Under the pieces are notes generated by a model. The model was not told the DNA's origin. It worked only from the letters and a program-made list of their open reading frames with translations, and did not search any database. From Bermanella sp049115935 (lineage in GTDB: Bacteria; Pseudomonadota; Gammaproteobacteria; Pseudomonadales; Oceanobacteraceae), in NCBI GenBank assembly GCA_049115935.1, contig JAGDZK010000032.1, forward strand, positions 1 to 64,000: a stretch of DNA of 64,000 nt, given 5' to 3'. Below are positions 54,160 through 62,838 of the stretch, piece after piece. The position numbers were made by a program, and so were the translations under genes. Positions within the stretch are counted from its first letter, which is position 1; every line of letters starts with the position of its first letter.

Positions 54160-54837
54160 ATGAGTAAACAACGTTATTTTGTTACTGGCACCGATACGGA
54201 TGCAGGAAAAACCGTTTGCACAGCGGCTCTTTTATATAAGGCCCGTGAGCAAGGATTAAAAACTTTGGGTTTAAAGCCAGTGGCAGCTGGTTGTGAAGAT
54301 TTGGGTGAAGGTCTACAAAATGATGACGCGTTAACTCATATAAAGTACAGCACCGAAAAGCTGCCTTATATGCAAATAAATCCTATTGCATTGTTAGAGC
54401 CCATTGCGCCACACATTGCTGCTCAGCGCATCAAAAAGCCATTAAGCACCCAGCGAATAGTGGGCCTACTTCGTGGTGTGTTAATGATTAATCGAGCTGA
54501 TTTTATTTGTATTGAAGGTGCCGGTGGTTGGCGCGTACCGCTAAACCTAAATGAAACCTTTGCTAACGTGGCCAAAGAACTACAAACCCCTGTGATTTTA
54601 GTGGTGGGCATGAAGCTTGGTTGTATTAACCATGCCTTACTCACCTACGAAGCCATTAAAAACGACGGTGTAGAAATAGCCGGTTGGATTGCTAATCGCA
54701 TTGATGAAAATATGCCAGCCTACGACGAAAACCTTGAGACATTGCAAGCCATGCTTAAAGTGCCATTTTTAGGTGAGGTGCCGTTTATGGAAAACCTAGA
54801 AATTAGCAAGGTGGCAGACTGTTTAACCTTGCCTTAA
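54160..54837 (+). CDS. bioD: Dethiobiotin synthetase
   Basis: BioD closes the ureido ring using CO2 and ATP to give dethiobiotin. The 225-residue protein has the P-loop GTDTDAGKTVCTAALL at the N-terminus, LKPVAAGCED and the IEGAGGWRVPL motif. It is the last gene of the operon; bioA, needed for the preceding step, is not in the window. A terminator follows at 54861. Confidence 0.96.
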   Translation: MSKQRYFVTGTDTDAGKTVCTAALLYKAREQGLKTLGLKPVAAGCEDLGEGLQNDDALTHIKYSTEKLPYMQINPIALLEPIAPHIAAQRIKKPLSTQRIVGLLRGVLMINRADFICIEGAGGWRVPLNLNETFANVAKELQTPVILVVGMKLGCINHALLTYEAIKNDGVEIAGWIANRIDENMPAYDENLETLQAMLKVPFLGEVPFMENLEISKVADCLTLP

Positions 54838-54860
54838 CGATTTATGTTTAAGGTAAACAA

Positions 54861-54891
54861 AAAAATACCAAGCTATGCTTGGTATTTTTTT
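54861..54891. terminator. Terminator of the biotin operon
   Basis: AAAAATACCAAGC and GCTTGGTATTTTT pair around TAT, with T and A runs on both sides. It also lies just downstream of the convergent PepSY gene. Confidence 0.88.
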
Positions 54892-54917
54892 ATACGATTT
54901 TTAAGCTGCTTTATCCG

Positions 54918-56435
54918 TCATATCATTTTCTTAGGTGTTAGCTTTCTTTTTACGTTTACCTTATTTGACCTTAAACCCATGAATAACCCTAAGCTTGTTA
55001 ATAAAAAAATAAGACATAGGGTAAATAGAATTAGCATATCTCGATTAAAACGACCCAATACGGGCGTTAGCATGTTCCATTTGTGTAAAAACGAAAAACT
55101 ATAGCCTTCTAATCGACTAGATACAGTATTCTTATCCACTAATATATGCGTAATAGGGTCAATGAATACCTGTTCGCCATGCTTACTTTCAATGCGCCAA
55201 ACCGGTAGGCGTTTATTTCTGAAATCATAGCCGAGGCCAAAATGAGTCACTAATTGGCTATCAAGTGTATTTGCATTATCTGTGTTAAATATATTAGCAG
55301 CTTGCTGTCTAGCTAATACTTCATCTAAATTTCCTAATGACTCCCCCGTATCGGCATCGATATAAAGCGCGCTTTTTTCAGATGCTTGTCCTTTGAAACG
55401 CTTTTCTCGTGTATTAACCGCTTGAGTATTATTTTTTTCTGATTGTATGGGGGATACACTAAACCGATATAGGTTTCTTAATTCTGTATTAGATTGCAAC
55501 TGAACCTGAAGTAAACTTACTTGATTGATCTGCATTGACCTTAGTGAATCACTATATGTTGTGGCGCTACTCCATTTGTTAAAGTCTAGATTTTGAGTGA
55601 GCTGCATACCCACATCGGCTTTAACTAAAGTGGATTGCAAAAGGTGGTAAAACCCACTAATACAAAAGCATAAAAAGGGAACGGCAATAAACCAGCCAAG
55701 TCGGCGATGCCAACGGCGACTGGTTTGAACAATAGTTGTGGTACGTTTGAGTTTTAGTAAAAATAAAATACCAGTAATACTCATGGCGATGAGTGTGGTG
55801 ATCAGTACTGAAATAACCAGTAACCTTAATGGCTCATATTCATTAAGCCAATTAAAGCTATGAAAGGTTTGAAATATCCATCTTAAACTTTTTTTCCAAT
55901 CATTACTTATCCCGGCTAGTGCTTGAGTGTCAGTATGTATGAATACATTTAGATGGTCTGCAGTATCATATTGAATGTGATATACGGGTAATAAGCGATT
56001 GACTTTAGGATAGTGATCACTGAATTCGCTAATTAACGATACCTTGGCAATGGGTAGTTCTTGTTTTAAATAGTGCTGAGCTAACCAAACGGCCTGCTGT
56101 TCATCATGGTTGATTATCTCAGTATTATTTGTGATTGAGAAATAACGTCGTGGTTCGCTTAGTCTTTGAGTAATTTGTAATAAAACCTCATCTTTGTAAG
56201 GTACTAGCTTTGCCATTTTGGCATCACTCATAGAAAGCGAGTTTATTATTTTTGATAGCTCAAAGGTGTTATTTTCAGTCAGTGAATAACTAGGTGGAAA
56301 CATAACTTTCGCTTGAGGACCCGTCCAGGCCATCAGTGGGTGAGTGAAGGCTGATACTAGGTAAATAATACTGGCCAATGCCGCAGGCCATAACAAAAGG
56401 AGATGCCATTTTCTAATGGATTTAATATTTATCAT
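54918..56435 (-). CDS. PepSY-associated transmembrane protein (possible envelope reductase)
   Basis: A 505-residue inner-membrane protein of the PepSY_TM family. Hydrophobic helices lie at about residues 11-30, 200-225, 245-265 and 468-492. The large periplasmic parts contain PepSY-like regions (YIDADTGESLGNLDEVLAR; FIDPITHILVDK), and histidines occur near helix ends (WHRRLGWFIA; HLLQS). Such proteins often sit beside TonB-dependent receptors and are thought to reduce ferric siderophores or other metals. It is the last gene of the leftward metal cluster, 48 bases after the TonB receptor gene across a small palindrome. The substrate is not visible. Confidence 0.85.
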   Translation of the reverse strand: MINIKSIRKWHLLLLWPAALASIIYLVSAFTHPLMAWTGPQAKVMFPPSYSLTENNTFELSKIINSLSMSDAKMAKLVPYKDEVLLQITQRLSEPRRYFSITNNTEIINHDEQQAVWLAQHYLKQELPIAKVSLISEFSDHYPKVNRLLPVYHIQYDTADHLNVFIHTDTQALAGISNDWKKSLRWIFQTFHSFNWLNEYEPLRLLVISVLITTLIAMSITGILFLLKLKRTTTIVQTSRRWHRRLGWFIAVPFLCFCISGFYHLLQSTLVKADVGMQLTQNLDFNKWSSATTYSDSLRSMQINQVSLLQVQLQSNTELRNLYRFSVSPIQSEKNNTQAVNTREKRFKGQASEKSALYIDADTGESLGNLDEVLARQQAANIFNTDNANTLDSQLVTHFGLGYDFRNKRLPVWRIESKHGEQVFIDPITHILVDKNTVSSRLEGYSFSFLHKWNMLTPVLGRFNRDMLILFTLCLIFLLTSLGLFMGLRSNKVNVKRKLTPKKMI

Positions 56436-56453
56436 GTTAATTATATCTCTAAG

Positions 56454-56473
56454 AGCGCAACCTAGGTTGCGCT
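56454..56473. terminator. Perfect palindrome between the TonB receptor and PepSY genes
   Basis: AGCGCAACCTAGGTTGCGCT is a perfect 20-base palindrome without a T run. It could be a weak terminator, an RNA processing hairpin or an operator. Confidence 0.45.
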
Positions 56474-56483
56474 TATGTATGCG

Positions 56484-58571
56484 TTAAAAATTGAAACGTA
56501 AGCCAGCGTAAAGTGTGAGTGGTAATCCTGGTCGATAATCAACTTTCTCGGAACCAACTGAATTTGAGGTATAAGTGCTGTAACGTTTATCGGTGATATT
56601 TTGAACGCGCCCATAAATTTCAAGTTGTGTACTTAGTTGTAGGCGACTGCGGATGTTTAATAGTTCATGACCACTGTATTTATTAGTATTGGTTTCATCA
56701 GTGTAATAGTCACCTAGATGTTCGAGCTCTAGCTCTAGTATAAATCCTTGAATGGAAAGTGGTTCATATTTAACTGCGATGTTTCCAATGGTATTAGGCG
56801 CTTTGCCCACGTCATTGCCATCAAAGTTGAGATTAACGGCACTACAGCTAAAACAGCTTTTGTATAGGTACTCAAATTGGCCATAAGTTTGTTCTGAATA
56901 ACTAAACGATGTAGTTAAATAAATGTCTTGAGTTAAGCTGGATTGAACACCTAGTTCAATTCCTTTGTGGATCGTCTCGCCAGCATTAAGAGAGGTACGA
57001 TTATCGTCACTATTTATAACGCTCACGATATCATCGGTTTTTTCCATATAGTACATAGCTAATTCATAATTGATGTTATCAAATGCATAGCCACGATAAC
57101 CAATTTCAATACTATCGCTTTTAATCGGTTTTAGCTTTGTTGTATTTGAGTTGGAACCTGAGCGAAATAAAGTACCAACAGATGGTGCGACAAACCCATG
57201 GCGATAGTTTGCATATATTTGGTGTAAGTCATTAATTTGATAAACAATCGCCGCTTTAGGGCTTAAGTGTGAATAAGAAAGGCTTTGTGATTCAGGACGT
57301 ATAAGTGAACCTGTGGTCTGTGATGATAAGTTATTCTCATAATCTACATCGAAAAAATCATAGCGTAGCCCAGCACTTAGTATTACATTGTTTTGGGTCT
57401 TGTGCTCTACGTGAGCGTAAGGGCTAATACTCGTTTGGGTAGCATTGTAGTCATAACGTATGGTGCCATTTTTCTCAAAGTTGGTATAAAACGTTTCGCC
57501 ATTTATTTCTGATTCTTGAAGGCTAACGCCGTTTTCAACAAAACTAGAAGGCGTATGGTCAATATCGATTCCAGATATGAAAAAACTATGTGGATTAATG
57601 TTTTGGCGCCATTTTGTTAATATACCAAATGATTCAAATTGAGTTTCACGAACGTTTGGATCATACGTAACCATCCAGCTAGGCATCATGCTTGATTCAT
57701 TATTACGATAAAAAGGCGTTACGCTGAGTAAAGCCTGATCGAAAGGGGTGTACTGAAATGCACTGGTAAAGCGTAATGCGGTTACATCTCTGCTGCCCAC
57801 ATTGCCTTGAAAAAAGTTTTTATTAACATGGTTTTTGAAATTATCTTCTTCAAGACTAGAAACACCGCTTTGATCAACTTGTGAATAGGTTAATAAATTA
57901 CTGACACTCAGTTTATTTGAAAGTGTGTATTCAAATCGTCCATTTAAACTTTCTCTTGAATAATCACCATCATCTCTAAAACCTTCGTTTTTTGTTATAT
58001 TGGCACTGATTGCTGCGCCACTGTATTGATTAATAGGAGAGCCTGCACTTAATAAAATACGTTGCCAGCTTTGATCACCTGCTTCCACATCAACCTTGCT
58101 GGTCTGCTTTTTTGGTATCTTGGCACTAATGCTATTAATGATACCGCCAATGGCCCCACTGCCGTATAACGCAGAGCCAGGACCTTTTGTGACTTCTAAA
58201 CCTTGGCTTTGTGGAATGTTGACTTCATACAAACCGTTGTGGTTGAAAAAACCGGTAGGGCGTGTTGGCACGCCATCTTCTAAAAATAAATAAACGGCAC
58301 TGGTTGATATGGGTTGGCGAATGGCGGTCATATGGCCTTCACCACCTAGGTTATTTATATAGACACCTGCGCTTCGATTAAGTACTTCACTTGGGTGAGA
58401 AGGACTGACATTCAAAATATCATCATTTGAAATAACCCCAACAGATTCTGCCAAGTTATAAATACTGGTTTCTTCTTGGGTGGAGGTGACGACAACTTTT
58501 TCAAGTTGGGTATTGCTAAGACTTAAAGCACTTAATGAAGACAGTAAAGGTAATAGTAGGACGGGTTTCAT
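56484..58571 (-). CDS. TonB-dependent outer-membrane receptor
   Basis: A 695-residue receptor: signal peptide (about residues 1-19), TonB-box-like LEKVVVTSTQEE, plug domain (about 35-150, GSALYGSGAIGGIINSIS), a 22-stranded barrel region and the C-terminal YAGLRFNF aromatic end. An unusual loop near residue 570 carries two close cysteines (SCFSCSAV), possibly a disulfide or metal site. The ligand is unknown; the neighbouring PepSY protein suggests a siderophore or other metal complex. AAGGAAAG is well placed before the ATG. The upstream gap has a palindrome shared with the cluster's first gene. Confidence 0.93.
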   Translation of the reverse strand: MKPVLLLPLLSSLSALSLSNTQLEKVVVTSTQEETSIYNLAESVGVISNDDILNVSPSHPSEVLNRSAGVYINNLGGEGHMTAIRQPISTSAVYLFLEDGVPTRPTGFFNHNGLYEVNIPQSQGLEVTKGPGSALYGSGAIGGIINSISAKIPKKQTSKVDVEAGDQSWQRILLSAGSPINQYSGAAISANITKNEGFRDDGDYSRESLNGRFEYTLSNKLSVSNLLTYSQVDQSGVSSLEEDNFKNHVNKNFFQGNVGSRDVTALRFTSAFQYTPFDQALLSVTPFYRNNESSMMPSWMVTYDPNVRETQFESFGILTKWRQNINPHSFFISGIDIDHTPSSFVENGVSLQESEINGETFYTNFEKNGTIRYDYNATQTSISPYAHVEHKTQNNVILSAGLRYDFFDVDYENNLSSQTTGSLIRPESQSLSYSHLSPKAAIVYQINDLHQIYANYRHGFVAPSVGTLFRSGSNSNTTKLKPIKSDSIEIGYRGYAFDNINYELAMYYMEKTDDIVSVINSDDNRTSLNAGETIHKGIELGVQSSLTQDIYLTTSFSYSEQTYGQFEYLYKSCFSCSAVNLNFDGNDVGKAPNTIGNIAVKYEPLSIQGFILELELEHLGDYYTDETNTNKYSGHELLNIRSRLQLSTQLEIYGRVQNITDKRYSTYTSNSVGSEKVDYRPGLPLTLYAGLRFNF

Positions 58572-58618
58572 GGACTTTCCTTATTATGAATGCCCATATT
58601 TTATTTAAGTTTAAGATT

Positions 58619-58645
58619 AAAACCGATGTGACAAATTGTCGCACC
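58619..58645. promoter_or_regulatory. Shared palindromic operator, copy at the TonB receptor gene
   Basis: TGTGACAAATTGTCGCA (58627-58643) is a near-perfect palindrome lying 55 bases before the receptor ATG. It and its flanks match 61164-61190 in 26 of 27 positions. On the minus strand it contains TTGTCA, a plausible -35 element. Confidence 0.7.
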
Positions 58646-58650
58646 GATTT

Positions 58651-59172
58651 TTATAAGGCCTCTAATGTTTCAGAAATTTCATTGCCAGTTTTAAATAAAC
58701 CATTTAGTTTTACTATAAAGTTTTTATCCACAATGACTGTGGTTGCCATTGTGCCATTAAAATACTTTTCGAGGGTATCATTAAAATCTGAAATCACAGG
58801 GAAGTCTGTGTACCCCCTGGATTGTTGAGAGTCTAAAGTGCTTGATACATTACCGGATACATAATCCACAAAGATAAATGCAACGTTTTCGAAATTTGGT
58901 TTAAGTTGTTGTCGGATATAACTCATGTGCCCCTCGCAAATGGGGCACCACATGGTAAAGTAAAATACGACAGCGTCATGTGTAGCCAGTTGCTCACTTA
59001 GCTGACTTACGCTGCCATCACTGAGTGTAAAGCTTATATCGTTTAAGGTTTCACCTTCGCGCGTGGCTTGAGTAGATTCAAGTTGATCATTACTAGGGGC
59101 TAAGTCTTCTTGGCAGCCTAGAGTGAATAGCAGGCTTAAAAATATGGCACTGCGTTTTAAGTTAGTAAACAT
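58651..59172 (-). CDS. Thioredoxin-like (redoxin) lipoprotein
   Basis: A 173-residue protein. The signal peptide ends in the lipobox LFTLGC, so it is probably lipid-anchored in the envelope. The thioredoxin-like domain (about residues 45-170) has the redox motif WCPIC in FYFTMWCPICEGHM, as in AhpC/TSA-type and TlpA-like proteins. ATG 59172 is chosen because it directly precedes the lipoprotein signal; the start overlaps the end of the upstream gene by 11 bases, indicating coupling. It could keep metal-binding cysteines of its neighbours reduced. Confidence 0.88.
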   Translation of the reverse strand: MFTNLKRSAIFLSLLFTLGCQEDLAPSNDQLESTQATREGETLNDISFTLSDGSVSQLSEQLATHDAVVFYFTMWCPICEGHMSYIRQQLKPNFENVAFIFVDYVSGNVSSTLDSQQSRGYTDFPVISDFNDTLEKYFNGTMATTVIVDKNFIVKLNGLFKTGNEISETLEAL

Positions 59173-60172
59173 GGCTGACACCCATATTAATGATTTGGGT
59201 TTTGGGAATGTTTTCACCGTCTTGTGCTTCGCTAATGCCCAGTTTAAAGATCCAGTCGCGCACCGCACTTGAGTAGGCTAGAGATAAACCCATAGTGGTT
59301 TTATTTAAGCCACTATTATTATCGGTTACACCATCATATTTGGTTTTATTTTCATCTAGCTGGCTATGGCTTGCGGTCAGTGTAAGCATGGATAAGTTTG
59401 GTAAAAACCAAGTATAAGCGGCACTAAAAATGCTGGCGCTACGATTGCCTAATTGTTTATTGTAAGGAGTGACGGCTTGTCCGTTTTCTTGGTTAACTGG
59501 GCGCTCAAATGTGTAACCATATTTTCCTTGCCAGCTTAAACTGTAAGGGTAGACGGTTTTTTCGATGATGATGTTGGCGTCTAAGCGGTAAAATCCTAAG
59601 CCAGTTATATCAAAGCTGCTATCCACGCGATCACTGTATGAACTGATGCCGGTTGGCAGTGTTAAGCTTGTTCCAAAATAAAGGCTGGGTTTTAAACTTT
59701 CCCAGCCGTTAATTTTATAAACACATGTCACTTTATCGAACGCTTCATACCAAACGCTTAACTGCATATCCCCTAAACCCTGTACTGAGCTGTTCTCACC
59801 ACTGTATTTATTTTGGTTATCAATTAATGGTAATCCAACATTCACTTGCCATTGATCGGCTAAACGGTAGGCATATGAAAGATCAAGACGACGTTGTAGC
59901 AATTCGCTGTCTGCAGGATCTTTTTGATAAGAGCCGTCTTTACTCCACGCGCCATCGTAAGCTTCATGGGATACGCTCATATCCCACATGGCGTCGTTAA
60001 ACTTTGGCAAAATAATGCCCGAGCTTGCACCGCCGCCACAGCAAGATGCCGCAAGGGTATTAACGTTATAGCTTATTAAAAAAATAAAGAGTGTGAAAAA
60101 AAGTCCAACCCCATACCCGTGATTAGTTGGTACTTCAGGGGTTGGCATATCCACTTGCTGAGTAGGATTCAT
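59162..60172 (-). CDS. Outer-membrane beta-barrel protein with N-terminal SCCGGG motif
   Basis: A 336-residue exported protein. A hydrophobic signal segment (about residues 24-41) is followed by AASCCGGGASS, a cysteine pair at the mature N-terminus. The rest alternates aromatic strands (WDMSVSHEAYDGAW, LDLSYAYRLADQWQVNVGLP) and ends in VSHVY, so it is a predicted outer-membrane barrel. The cysteine pair is a possible metal site. It lies between a Met/His-rich lipoprotein gene and a thioredoxin-like lipoprotein gene, all leftward and tightly spaced. The family name is unknown to me. Confidence 0.75.
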   Translation of the reverse strand: MNPTQQVDMPTPEVPTNHGYGVGLFFTLFIFLISYNVNTLAASCCGGGASSGIILPKFNDAMWDMSVSHEAYDGAWSKDGSYQKDPADSELLQRRLDLSYAYRLADQWQVNVGLPLIDNQNKYSGENSSVQGLGDMQLSVWYEAFDKVTCVYKINGWESLKPSLYFGTSLTLPTGISSYSDRVDSSFDITGLGFYRLDANIIIEKTVYPYSLSWQGKYGYTFERPVNQENGQAVTPYNKQLGNRSASIFSAAYTWFLPNLSMLTLTASHSQLDENKTKYDGVTDNNSGLNKTTMGLSLAYSSAVRDWIFKLGISEAQDGENIPKTQIINMGVSHVY

Positions 60173-60191
60173 AAAATTTATTTAACTGCGC

Positions 60192-61109
60192 TTACATGTG
60201 TTCGTGTGTGGTGCTGCTTGAATCACTTTCACTAAACGAAAACGTGACGGTTTCTATTGCATTTTCAGTGGCGCCATTGTCTTTAGCTTCATCATTAACC
60301 GTTAAGCGCACCATAATCATATCAGTATCATCACCTGCTAGACCTAAGTCCATACCTTGATAAATACCTAGGTGATTGTCTTTGGCCATTGCTGTGATCC
60401 AATTGGTTTCTAGGTCACATTCAGTTGAACACATTTCAACAAGTACATTGTTAATGGTGAGTTCATACATGGAATCTGCATTCAGTACATTGCCATCTGC
60501 AATCGCTTGATAATCCATCATGGATTCTCTGGCCGCCACATAGATCTCAAACATATTCATGGCGCTGTTGATGTGGCGACCACGATTGTAAAGGTAATAA
60601 GTGCGATCAGTGCTGCCACCAGACATGTTCATGATTTGGTCGGTGTCACTGCCTTTTAAGGTTTTAACATCCGAGCTCATCATATCCACCGTGATGGGGA
60701 TGATTTCACTTTCAGAATCAAAGGTTACCGTGATTGACCAGTCGCCCATTGGGTCACCACTTGGCATATTAGAAGGCATTAAAAAGTAAGCGGTGCTGGT
60801 GAATGAGCCGCTTTCATCAAGTGTGCCGTTACTGTTCTCAAATGGGGTGCCATGCTCCATACCACTGGCCATAATCATTAGCGGGCTTAATGTAATGGTT
60901 TGACCTTGTAATGATTGACCGTCTTTTGCTGTGATATTGACGGTAATGTCTGCCACACCGTTTGTTACATCTGTCATATCAAGGGTTGCTGTGTAGTTGT
61001 CACCAAGATCCAGCGTTCGAGGGAATGAGCTGTCATCAGTGGAGTCACTGTCTGAACCACAGGCACTTAAAAATAAAGGTAGTAGCAGGCAAGCAAATAG
61101 GCGTTTCAT
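60192..61109 (-). CDS. Methionine-rich lipoprotein, possible metal-binding
   Basis: A 305-residue lipoprotein: signal ending LPLFLSAC (lipobox LSAC), then a Ser/Asp linker. The first half (about residues 30-140) resembles a YtkA/FixH-like beta domain (LMIMASGMEHGTPFENS and MPSGDPMGDWSITVTF), rich in Met and with His, like copper- or iron-binding envelope proteins. The second half has MCSTECD and ends in the metal-ligand-rich THEHM. It is the first gene of the leftward cluster, with AAGGGA before the ATG. Metal binding is inferred from composition. Confidence 0.7.
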   Translation of the reverse strand: MKRLFACLLLPLFLSACGSDSDSTDDSSFPRTLDLGDNYTATLDMTDVTNGVADITVNITAKDGQSLQGQTITLSPLMIMASGMEHGTPFENSNGTLDESGSFTSTAYFLMPSNMPSGDPMGDWSITVTFDSESEIIPITVDMMSSDVKTLKGSDTDQIMNMSGGSTDRTYYLYNRGRHINSAMNMFEIYVAARESMMDYQAIADGNVLNADSMYELTINNVLVEMCSTECDLETNWITAMAKDNHLGIYQGMDLGLAGDDTDMIMVRLTVNDEAKDNGATENAIETVTFSFSESDSSSTTHEHM

Positions 61110-61163
61110 GGCGTCCCTTAAAATTTGTATTTAACGGTGGTTATTTTAACGCTCAATCTACAG

Positions 61164-61190
61164 AAAACCGATGCGACAAATTGTCGCACC
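61164..61190. promoter_or_regulatory. Shared palindromic operator, copy at the lipoprotein gene
   Basis: TGCGACAAATTGTCGCA (61172-61188) is a perfect 17-base palindrome lying 62 bases before the lipoprotein ATG. The copy at 58619-58645 shares 26 of 27 bases including the flanks. It resembles, but has one base less in the centre than, the GACAA-NN-TTGTC core of CusR/CopR sites. Confidence 0.72.
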
Positions 61191-61395
61191 TATGGCTTAA
61201 AGGGGAACTTATGACGCGGCTAAGTTGATGGCTTTTCGCAGGCGTAAATCTGAGAGGTCAAACCCAGGTAAATATCAGGTAAAAGGCGGTTAATTTGGCG
61301 TTTATAGCCAGTGTTTAGTGTGATTGTCGTTGCACCGTTCATGGGGGTTAAGGCAGATTATGGTTGTGCGAATAACAATAAAAAGGCCGTCTCGT

Positions 61396-61890
61396 ATGTT
61401 TATTTCTTATCAAATTCTGCGCTGTATCCGCTTTACTTCTTGCTTGTTGTTAATGGTGTTTGCCGCAGCGGGTATTGCGCAAGATTTCGGCAGTGATCCA
61501 AAGGGCGAGTTGAGTGTGCAGCTCTCAAGCTTTCATGAGCTAAGAGGTGATTACACCAGTAATGATGAGGAGCCACTAACCGTAAAAATTCGCAGCAAGA
61601 TGAGCGGTGCTTATGACGTGAATGTGCGGTTTTTATTGGGCGATGGCGAACTGCAAGCTGAGTTTGATCTTGTGAGTGAATCCATGGTGCTGGATGGGCA
61701 AAACTACATTTTAAATGAGCAACAAAAGCATGCTCTAGGTGCCGCTAGCCAAGCGCTCAGTCAGTACTTAATAGCCGAATACAATGATGAATTTCCCGAA
61801 CACAGCTTCTTAGCTGTGCAAATGTTGGCCTATTGGTCGAAAGCCCCTAAAGACTTTCCCATTGGCCGTCGTGAAATAGAAACCCGTTAA
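61396..61890 (+). CDS. Small exported protein, unknown
   Basis: A 164-residue protein with a signal peptide-like N-terminus (SCLLLMVFAAAGIAQ). The mature part is acidic and beta-rich (LTVKIRSKMSGAYDVNVRFL) and then helical (EQQKHALGAASQALSQYL). I do not recognise a family. AAAGG at 61383-61387 fits ATG 61396; upstream in-frame starts are possible but would bury the signal peptide. It is 25 bases before the phospholipase A2-like gene and probably its operon partner. Confidence 0.6.
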   Translation: MFISYQILRCIRFTSCLLLMVFAAAGIAQDFGSDPKGELSVQLSSFHELRGDYTSNDEEPLTVKIRSKMSGAYDVNVRFLLGDGELQAEFDLVSESMVLDGQNYILNEQQKHALGAASQALSQYLIAEYNDEFPEHSFLAVQMLAYWSKAPKDFPIGRREIETR

Positions 61891-61915
61891 GGGCAAACCA
61901 AAAAGAGGACTCAAC

Positions 61916-62305
61916 ATGAAAATAATAAAACGAGTAATGCTGTTAAGTGCATTGATTATGGCTTTTGCCAATATTGCCCAAGCGGGCATCAGTAAAAATG
62001 AAGGCATCACCTGTGTCAGTAAAGGCAGTTCTGTGCGAGCCCAGTTTGATGATAGCCGTGGTGACCACTCTAAATTTGTGAAAGTAGGCAGTAAAGCCGG
62101 TTCAAATTATGGCTGCATGGGCCGCTGTGGTGGCGATTGTGGTTGGGGAGCCCCGAGTGCATGGACAAAAGACTGCATGGACCACGATCAATGTTCATTT
62201 GAAAATGGCAGCACAGGTGGTTCAAGTGATTCAAATTGTGGTGATGAATTCAACGAAGCAGCCGATGACTGGACCTTTGGTGTCATCCGAGGCTGTCGCG
62301 GCTAG
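61916..62305 (+). CDS. Small secreted phospholipase A2-like protein
   Basis: A 129-residue exported protein, signal peptide ending at IAQA. The mature part has YGCMGRCGGDCGWG, which resembles the calcium-binding loop of phospholipase A2, and DCMDHDQCSFE, which matches the active-site helix pattern CxxHDxC, giving a His-Asp pair. Eight cysteines could form disulfides. If the assignment holds, it would hydrolyse phospholipids outside the cell or in the periplasm. The similarity is by motif only, and the fold must be checked. GAGGA precedes the ATG; a terminator follows. Confidence 0.6.
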   Translation: MKIIKRVMLLSALIMAFANIAQAGISKNEGITCVSKGSSVRAQFDDSRGDHSKFVKVGSKAGSNYGCMGRCGGDCGWGAPSAWTKDCMDHDQCSFENGSTGGSSDSNCGDEFNEAADDWTFGVIRGCRG

Positions 62306-62336
62306 AAGTTACACTTTCATTTGTGATACCGCTCTT

Positions 62337-62369
62337 GGCTCAGTTGGGTTTTCCAACTGAGCCTTTTTT
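62337..62369 (+). terminator. Terminator after the PLA2-like gene
   Basis: GGCTCAGTTGG (62337-62347) pairs with CCAACTGAGCC (62353-62363) and runs into six Ts. Confidence 0.92.
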
Positions 62370-62568
62370 ATGCCGGCTCAATTTTTCTTAGAACGAATGC
62401 GTCTAACACTTAACCCTATTTGTGCATCCTAGCGGCTTCCTTACATTTGGTTATTGCCTGTATAATTTATAGTCAAAATCCATATTAAAGTTTTGCTTCA
62501 TATGATTGTGAACCCTGCATTCCTCTGTTTAAATTATGATCAGGTAGAAGTGTTTTCAGGAGAGACGT

Positions 62569-62817
62569 ATGCAAGTGGGTGGATTAGGCGGTGCGCTAAG
62601 TGCTGGCCTTGCTGGAATACAAAAGGGCGAGCAACAAGTAACACAAGCGGCGCAGCAAGTGGCCTCGGCCAGTACAGAGCGACCCGTTTCGCCTAACCAA
62701 GATGTGGCAAAAGCCTTACTCGAAGAGAAAGAAGGCCAGCGCCAAGTAGAAGCATCAGCCAAAGTGGTGCAAGCAGCCGATCAAACTATTGGCAGCTTGG
62801 TCGACATAAAGGTTTGA
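62569..62817 (+). CDS. Small flagellar-rod/hook-like protein
   Basis: An 82-residue protein. The C-terminal part VEASAKVVQAADQTIGSLVD matches the end of flagellar rod and hook proteins (EANAKVIKTADEMLGTLLD type), including the heptad pattern. The N-terminal half (GGALSAGLAGIQKGEQQVTQ) is helical too. It lacks the folded domains of a full FlgE or FlgG. It may be a stand-alone coiled-coil protein of the flagellar axial family or a pilus-like component. AGGAGA is well placed before the ATG. Its neighbour at 62839 is a SprA-related gene. Confidence 0.6.
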   Translation: MQVGGLGGALSAGLAGIQKGEQQVTQAAQQVASASTERPVSPNQDVAKALLEEKEGQRQVEASAKVVQAADQTIGSLVDIKV

Positions 62818-62838
62818 TGCCTAACCAGAGGTATTATC

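Noticed and set aside
54844..55104. Plus-strand open frame after bioD with hydrophobic segments
   Set aside because: It crosses the operon terminator and is antisense to the end of the PepSY gene; the hydrophobic look is a mirror of the membrane helix there.
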